Of a stretch of DNA of 18,742 nucleotides, positions 13,880 through 18,742 are shown piece after piece. The notes beneath the pieces are model-generated. The model searched no databases. It was not told the DNA's origin and saw only the letters and a program-made list of their open reading frames with translations. This stretch comes from Promethearchaeota archaeon. Lineage in GTDB: Archaea > Asgardarchaeota > Lokiarchaeia > Sigyniarchaeales > SOKP01. The stretch spans positions 1 through 18,742 of the forward strand of contig JAUWZT010000036.1 in assembly GCA_030615145.1 (NCBI GenBank). The letters run 5' to 3'. Made by a program: the position numbers and the translations under genes. Position 1 is the first letter of the stretch; each line of letters starts with the position of its first letter.

Positions 13880-13996
13880 ATTTAAAGATAAAAAATATTA
13901 ATTCATCATTATCAGACATATATAAGATCTTTAAAAGTAGATTTAATAATAATGGATTTTTAAAAAAAATTGTGGTTTTTGAACTATTAAACTTAG

Positions 13997-14006
13997 AAAT
14001 AAATAA
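13997..14006 (+). promoter_or_regulatory. TATA-like box of the protease gene
   Basis: AAATAAATAA centred ~27 nt before the ATG at 14028. It supports this ATG, with a leaderless mRNA, over the TTG at 14019. The rest of the 148 nt between the tRNA and the protease shows nothing else. Confidence 0.4.
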
Positions 14007-14027
14007 GAGATTTATTATTTGAAGACT

Positions 14028-17000
14028 ATGAAAAATTTTTGGAGAAAATTAAACTATCTATTAATTACGGTTCTGATAATTAACGCGATTATTAATCCCG
14101 TTCTTGGAATTGGAACTGTAAAAAATATTAATCATAACAATATTCAAAAATCTGAGTTAGATTTCAGCGGATTAACGTATTTTTCTTCAGATCAAGCAAA
14201 TAATGAAGAATTCGATTCAATATTACCCTTTAATAAGCAAAACGCGCTATTTGACGACTTATTGATAAACGAATTAAATTTTATAAAATCATCTCAACAA
14301 AGTGATGCGACATTAATTAAGATTATAATCCTATTTAAAGATGGAATCTCAAAATCAGAAAGAATTGAATTAATAGATTCTGTTTTCGATGAGTTTGAAA
14401 TAATTAATAACTATAATATTATTCCAGGCGTTTACATGAAATGCGATCCAAAAGAATTAGTTGCCAAAAAGGGTTTACTAGAAGTTAAATCCGCTTTAAA
14501 AAAGGTTTACAAGTCAAGATTTTATAGTTCGCCATCTTTTCAAGAGCAATTTCCAGAAACTAGTGCGTTAAATAAAGATTCCTATCCAAATTGGTGGATA
14601 CCCGCTATAGGAGCAGAAAATTTGGATTACAACGGTAGTGGAGTAAGAGTTGCTGTGATTGATACTGGAATATACGAACACCCTGATTTAAACTTATTAT
14701 TAAGCAGAAATTTTGTTTCTGAAGAAAATTCTTCTGAAGAAAATTTTTCTGAATACCAAGATTATGTGGGTCATGGAACTCATGTTGCAGGGATCATAGG
14801 GGGTGATGGTGGTAGTTCAGGCGGATTATATAGAGGCGTTGCTCCAGGTGTTTCTTTAATTAATGCAAAGGCTGGAGGCCTTTCTGGTTTAGAAGAAGGT
14901 GATATTATTAGCGCTATTGAATGGTCCGTTGACATAGCTAATGCAGATATTATTTCTATGAGTTTTGGCGATAATTATCCAATTGCGAGTGATATTTTGA
15001 TATTAACTCTGGCCGCTGCTACAGAAAACGGCGTAATATGTGTTTCGTCAGCGGGAAATTCCGGTCCAGATTATTTTTCTGGTGGTTCGCCTGCTTCTGG
15101 CATAGATGTCATTTCGGTGGGGGCTTCAGATAAAAATAACCATTTAGCATACTTTAGTAGTTGGGGACCGTCATTATCTTATTTAAGTTATCCTGATATT
15201 GTTGCTCCGGGGGTAAATATTATCTCTACCGAGGCACCAGAATCGGTTATATCCGATAGATATCGCTTTATTGGAGATTACTTCGATTTTTCGGGCGATG
15301 CAGACTATTTACCTTTAAGTGGGACAAGTATGTCTTGCCCCGTTGTTGCTGGGGCTTTAGCAATTCTGAAACAAGCTTATCCTTCAATAACTCCTGAAAC
15401 TGCGAGAATTGCCATATTAGAAGGTGCTCGAGACCTTTCCGATGTAGAAGATGTTGAATTTTTGAAATCTGGTTTTGGTTTAATTAATGTATCTGCTTCG
15501 CTTGACTATTTAAATTTCTTAAATGCAACTTATTCCAATGTAAATGATGTATTAAAAATTGCTCCCGATGAATTGCCTATACAACCATATGATTTATTGA
15601 ATTTCCATGGAGATCGCCAATTATTTAATTTAACCGTTATTTCAGGTAAAAACAATAATTACAGCATCAATTATCCGAGTATTGTTGATGGAATCTCGTT
15701 GTCTATAGACAAATCTCAATTGACTTTTAGTGACGCTGGTGTGAATTTCGTAGCGTTAGACATTAAGATAGAAAGTGATGCGGCGCCAGGGATAAGAACA
15801 TTTGAATTAAATTTTACATCAAAAGTTAGGTTATACGATAAAATTAATGTTTCAATAGAAGTTCGATTGCCCGAGTATAGAGTTTTAATGGATTCTTACC
15901 ACGGTTTGAATGATTATCTCCCAGAATTTTCGTTTTATCAGATGGATTTTTACGGTTGGATGAAAGATCTTTCAGATTTAAATATCTCTATCGATTATTT
16001 AGCGGAATTTTGGACTCCAAATTATAATTCCGATTTAAATAACTCTATATTGACCGAAGAACGATTAGCTCAATACGACTTGGTGGTATTACAAAACCCT
16101 ATCTTGCCCTATAGTCCTTTAGAAATTCACAATTTGAAAAGATATTTTGATAATGGAGGTAACATCTTATTTTTAGGAACGAGATACCAAGATTTATGTG
16201 TTGATAATATAAACGAGCTTTTTTCAGCAATTAACTTAGGCATCCAAATTAACGAAGAGAATGTTGCCGATGAAAATTGGGTTGGACTTGGAGCTACTGT
16301 AAGCACTCAAAGAGTAACAGAATTTAACAATTCTCAAATATTTCAAGATGTAAACAAGTTTATATGGAACTATGGAAGTACTTTATCGGCTTCGGGAAAT
16401 GCAGAAGCGATTGCTTCAGTAGATGGAAAAATAGTTGCGGTTGCAAACGATGGTAGATTAACCAGAGGGGGACGATTTGTAGCGTTTGGGGATTTACACT
16501 GGGCTGCAGAGTTGTACGAATCGCAAACATATTATCAAGACCATTATAATTTAACAAAAAATCTAATGCACTATTTCTTGGAAAAAGACGAAGTTTCTAT
16601 AGATATTTTTCTCAATTCTGAAAGGACACCCACTTCTCAAGTAAATATTTCAATTTATGTGAAGGATCAAATTGGAGAAACACCAGTTAGCTCAGCTACT
16701 CTAAATTCGTATCTAAACGTATCAGTAGAAAACGATGCTTATTTTGAAACTGTAAATATGGTTTCAATGTCAGATGGTATCGCAATTAACAACACTTTTT
16801 CTTTACCCAGCCCAAGCAATAAACCATATATTATAAAAGTGAATCTAACAATTGGATCAAAGACTTACAATAAAACCTCCAAAATTCTTTATTATGAAAA
16901 CTCAGAAGTTCCAAAGATATCTAGTTTATGGGCCACTACTGACATCGAAAGAAATGGAGTTGATACATTAGATATCAATGCCACACTTGATGGAAATAAT

Positions 17001-18014
17001 TTGAATGCAACGATTTATCTATCGATATATCCATCTACCTATTACACTGAAGAAGGAACAATCAATAAAACTTTTACTTTATCTAATTCACTTCCAGATC
17101 CATTCAATTACTCTATTAGCTATACTCCTAAATCTACGGATCCACCTGGTTATGCTACTTTTTACATTCTACCTTATAATTCTAGTTCAAATTATTACAA
17201 TCCACATTCTCCTAGATTAATTTCAATTATAATAAATCACCCTCCTGAATTCATTGAAGAAACTTCTACAATATTAATCGATAATAATCAATTAATATCG
17301 CTTGATGAGACTTATACGGAAGATAATTTACTAGCCATATTTGTATCCCAAGGGAGCCAGCTTGACTTTATTATAAACCTCACTGATTCTGTGAGTTATG
17401 AGGATCAAGATAGCTCAAAAATGAGGGTGTCAGTAAACCTTTTTATAGCCTCAATTTCAGAGGACAAAACAATTGTACCGATTAATTCAAAGAACTATGT
17501 TCTTTCTGAATTAGAATATAAACCAGGTTCGAATACTCACTATGGAACTTTCGTAATTCCATATACTATGGAATTCTCCTCAATTACTGGAACGAAAGAG
17601 CTTTCAACTGCATCTCAATTTGATAATGATGCTCAGGATGGCTATTTAGCGATCCTAATGATCACGGCTTTTGATGGTGAAGGAGAGTCTGAAGATTTCT
17701 TAATGGTTTTGTTGATTGAACCTTCAATACCTTTTGATTTTACTTTAGTACTAATTATTATCGGAGTAGTAGTAGTAGTTGGAATAATTGTTGGCGTCTC
17801 ACTTTTAGTTAGAAAGAAGAAAAAATCTCGCATATCGACTCCTTTTGAAGGATATTACCACCAAGATTATGAAGATGTTCCTTCACAAGAAGCATATGAT
17901 TTCACTCAAAAATCAGTATATTATTGTCCTTATTGTGGATTTCAATTAACTACTCCAAGAAGCTTTTGCCCTAATTGCGGTTCTAAGACACTATCGCCCA
18001 GCAAGCTTCCCTAA
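14028..18014 (+). CDS. Membrane-anchored subtilase with site-1-protease-like layout
   Basis: 1328 residues from ATG 14028 (TTG at 14019 would add three). A signal peptide (KNFWRKLNYLLITVLIINAI) starts it. Residues ~94-167 look like an I9-type propeptide. The S8 domain (~185-495) has the full catalytic set: D212 (VAVIDTG), H249 (GHGTHVAG), oxyanion N344 (SSAGNSG) and S434 (SGTSMSCP). A beta-rich linker is followed by a Rossmann/GATase-like domain (~617-853). Both order and wording there resemble human site-1 protease MBTPS1: VLMDSYHGL, a QYD strand, LKRYFDNGGNILFLG, GGRFVAFGD. Then come ~380 residues of beta-sandwich-like sequence with many N-x-S/T sites, one membrane helix (1236-1261), a basic stop-transfer RKKKK, and a cytosolic zinc ribbon (C1300/C1303, C1314/C1317). 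It should act outside the cell or at the envelope, with a cytosolic metal-binding tail. Substrate unknown. Confidence 0.93.
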   Translation: MKNFWRKLNYLLITVLIINAIINPVLGIGTVKNINHNNIQKSELDFSGLTYFSSDQANNEEFDSILPFNKQNALFDDLLINELNFIKSSQQSDATLIKIIILFKDGISKSERIELIDSVFDEFEIINNYNIIPGVYMKCDPKELVAKKGLLEVKSALKKVYKSRFYSSPSFQEQFPETSALNKDSYPNWWIPAIGAENLDYNGSGVRVAVIDTGIYEHPDLNLLLSRNFVSEENSSEENFSEYQDYVGHGTHVAGIIGGDGGSSGGLYRGVAPGVSLINAKAGGLSGLEEGDIISAIEWSVDIANADIISMSFGDNYPIASDILILTLAAATENGVICVSSAGNSGPDYFSGGSPASGIDVISVGASDKNNHLAYFSSWGPSLSYLSYPDIVAPGVNIISTEAPESVISDRYRFIGDYFDFSGDADYLPLSGTSMSCPVVAGALAILKQAYPSITPETARIAILEGARDLSDVEDVEFLKSGFGLINVSASLDYLNFLNATYSNVNDVLKIAPDELPIQPYDLLNFHGDRQLFNLTVISGKNNNYSINYPSIVDGISLSIDKSQLTFSDAGVNFVALDIKIESDAAPGIRTFELNFTSKVRLYDKINVSIEVRLPEYRVLMDSYHGLNDYLPEFSFYQMDFYGWMKDLSDLNISIDYLAEFWTPNYNSDLNNSILTEERLAQYDLVVLQNPILPYSPLEIHNLKRYFDNGGNILFLGTRYQDLCVDNINELFSAINLGIQINEENVADENWVGLGATVSTQRVTEFNNSQIFQDVNKFIWNYGSTLSASGNAEAIASVDGKIVAVANDGRLTRGGRFVAFGDLHWAAELYESQTYYQDHYNLTKNLMHYFLEKDEVSIDIFLNSERTPTSQVNISIYVKDQIGETPVSSATLNSYLNVSVENDAYFETVNMVSMSDGIAINNTFSLPSPSNKPYIIKVNLTIGSKTYNKTSKILYYENSEVPKISSLWATTDIERNGVDTLDINATLDGNNLNATIYLSIYPSTYYTEEGTINKTFTLSNSLPDPFNYSISYTPKSTDPPGYATFYILPYNSSSNYYNPHSPRLISIIINHPPEFIEETSTILIDNNQLISLDETYTEDNLLAIFVSQGSQLDFIINLTDSVSYEDQDSSKMRVSVNLFIASISEDKTIVPINSKNYVLSELEYKPGSNTHYGTFVIPYTMEFSSITGTKELSTASQFDNDAQDGYLAILMITAFDGEGESEDFLMVLLIEPSIPFDFTLVLIIIGVVVVVGIIVGVSLLVRKKKKSRISTPFEGYYHQDYEDVPSQEAYDFTQKSVYYCPYCGFQLTTPRSFCPNCGSKTLSPSKLP
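14718..14753 (+). repeat. 15-bp tandem duplication inside protease gene
   Basis: Two near-identical 15-bp units plus a 6-bp remainder encode SEENS-SEENF-SE, an acidic surface loop between the catalytic Asp and His. One base differs between the full units. Confidence 0.7.
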
Positions 18015-18135
18015 GGTCGCTTAGTACCCATTCTTGCAGCTGCTATCCTGTACCGATGAAAATATCTCGGCGATTTGAGGTCTTAAACTAAAAAAACTAA
18101 AACAAAAAAAGCGAACACCGATGTTTATCGGAAAA
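18011..18135. other. GC-elevated, hairpin-rich 3' region
   Basis: The 399-nt gap 18015-18413 has no ORF I can support. Its first ~70 bases are about half G+C, far above the surrounding spacers. Small hairpins: CTAAG/CTTAG around the protease stop codon (18011-18024), CCGA/TCGG (18053-18070), the palindrome GCAGCTGC (18036-18043), and CCGAT/ATCGG with a 4-base loop (18118-18131). ACCGATG occurs twice (18052, 18117). This could be a structured 3' UTR, a small RNA or part of the terminator. I recognise no RNA family. The remainder, 18136-18413, is low-complexity AT-rich sequence with a 12-bp direct repeat (AAAAGGTTAAAA at 18157 and 18172). Confidence 0.35.
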
Positions 18136-18229
18136 AATGATAAAAAAATATTAAAAAAAAGGTTAAAATTTAAAAGGTTAAAAGAAGTCTTTTAGAATCG
18201 AAGATTTAGAAATTAGAAATCTTTCTTAG

Positions 18230-18237
18230 TTTTTTTT
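18230..18237 (+). terminator. T-run, possible terminator
   Basis: Eight T after TTCTTAG, ~215 nt downstream of the protease stop. A candidate transcription end for the protease and any RNA in its 3' region. Confidence 0.3.
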
Positions 18238-18413
18238 ATTTAAACGAACCAGATTCTTCTGATGATCACATGTTTATAAATGAAGAGGAACATATTGAGT
18301 AATTCACTTAAATTAATAGTAATTTCTAATTTTATTTTGATTACATATATTTAATAACATTTAGCGATATTATAACTATAGAAAGAAAAGATCTAATATA
18401 ATCGTTGAAAAAT

Positions 18414-18742
18414 ATGGAATTTATCGTAAGCGAATTTATCAGCCTAAAGCTAGAAAATGGAAAGACTTCACTTTATGTGAATGGAAAGCTTTTTAATCAA
18501 TGTAAATACCTCTTGCTAGAAATTCCGGAAAAGAAGCTAGATCTTTTCGACGAATTAGATTCAATTGATGAAATATCTGAACTCCTCGACAAATCAAATG
18601 AGTTCAAAAATTCGAAAGAAAATTTCATAGTTTCTCCAGAAACTGAGTTCTGGGCACATTGTAGCAATTTACAAGCGTGGGCGGAGAATAGATACGATAC
18701 CCGATTATTGCATAGAAATTTGGCTTTTCCGCTATTAAAGGA
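18414..18742 (+). CDS. Lokiarchaeal HCSNLQAW-family protein (3' end outside window)
   Basis: 109 complete codons run off the right edge. The N-terminal part has MEFIVSEFISLKLENGKTSL, a variable acidic helical stretch (ELDSIDEISELLDKS) and a highly conserved-looking block. Bases 18645-18740 encode EFWAHCSNLQAWAENRYDT followed by RLLHRNLAFPLLK. I associate this block with a large paralogous family in Lokiarchaeal genomes, often joined to leucine-rich-repeat-type sequence further on. That is memory, not a search. The function of the block is unknown to me. Start ATG at 18414; an AT-rich stretch lies upstream (TATTATAAC near 18368). It is truncated only by the window, not visibly broken. Confidence 0.8.
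   Translation, partial: MEFIVSEFISLKLENGKTSLYVNGKLFNQCKYLLLEIPEKKLDLFDELDSIDEISELLDKSNEFKNSKENFIVSPETEFWAHCSNLQAWAENRYDTRLLHRNLAFPLLK

Noticed and set aside
13769..13880. Integrated element using the tRNA as attachment site
   Set aside because: No integrase, no repeated tRNA 3' end elsewhere in the window, and the interruption fits a splicing motif.
13798..14022. 74-codon plus-strand open frame
   Set aside because: Its first third lies antisense to the tRNA-Ala gene, and the rest is low-complexity AT-rich sequence ahead of the protease promoter. No domain and no start signal.
14718..14753. CRISPR-like short repeats
   Set aside because: Only two tandem 15-bp coding units with no spacers. 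No CRISPR array or cas gene is in the window.
17766..17780. (GTA)4 trinucleotide run
   Set aside because: It is in frame and encodes the valines of the protease membrane helix; composition explains it.

Overview
The window looks like a piece of an Asgard archaeal chromosome, most likely Lokiarchaeia-like. It is strongly AT-rich. It carries archaeal families (DUF2070, a PAC2 proteasome-assembly chaperone, a tRNA with no encoded CCA and an apparent bulge-helix-bulge intron). Beside them are eukaryote-like genes: an Arf-type small GTPase overlapping a longin/roadblock-like partner, and a membrane subtilase laid out like eukaryotic site-1 protease. The broken gene at the right edge belongs to a family I recognise from Lokiarchaeal genomes. 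Lineage is inferred from gene content only.

Left part (1-5926): a duplicated-domain protein of unknown function converges on a two-gene minus-strand operon (Arf-like GTPase, then a longin-like/winged-helix protein, 11-nt overlap). Next is a minus-strand DUF2070 membrane protein. It diverges from a plus-strand pair: a multi-pass membrane protein ending in a zinc ribbon, and a PAC2 chaperone. The divergent spacer contains copied segments that look like a template-switch event.

Middle (6078-12730): a FadH-type Fe-S flavoenzyme, a nucleotidyltransferase-fold protein with a start in a poorly resolved position, two small orphan genes, and a convergent MFS transporter with an added ~300-residue helical cytoplasmic domain. 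A 291-nt gap before the second orphan contains a foldable ~80-nt element.

Right part (12842-18742): a one-cysteine Asp/Glu racemase-family gene with palindromes near its promoter, then a minus-strand tRNA-Ala(GGC) whose T-loop is interrupted by a predicted 31-nt intron. After that comes the large S1P-like protease: signal peptide, I9-like propeptide, S8 catalytic domain, GATase-like domain, beta-rich ectodomain, one transmembrane helix and a cytosolic zinc ribbon. A GC-elevated, hairpin-rich 3' region follows, then the partial gene at the edge.

Expression signals form a pattern. First genes of transcription units tend to have a TATA-like box about 23-29 nt upstream of the start codon, which implies leaderless mRNAs. 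Genes inside operons have visible Shine-Dalgarno sequences. No CRISPR array, rRNA, insertion sequence or integrase was seen.
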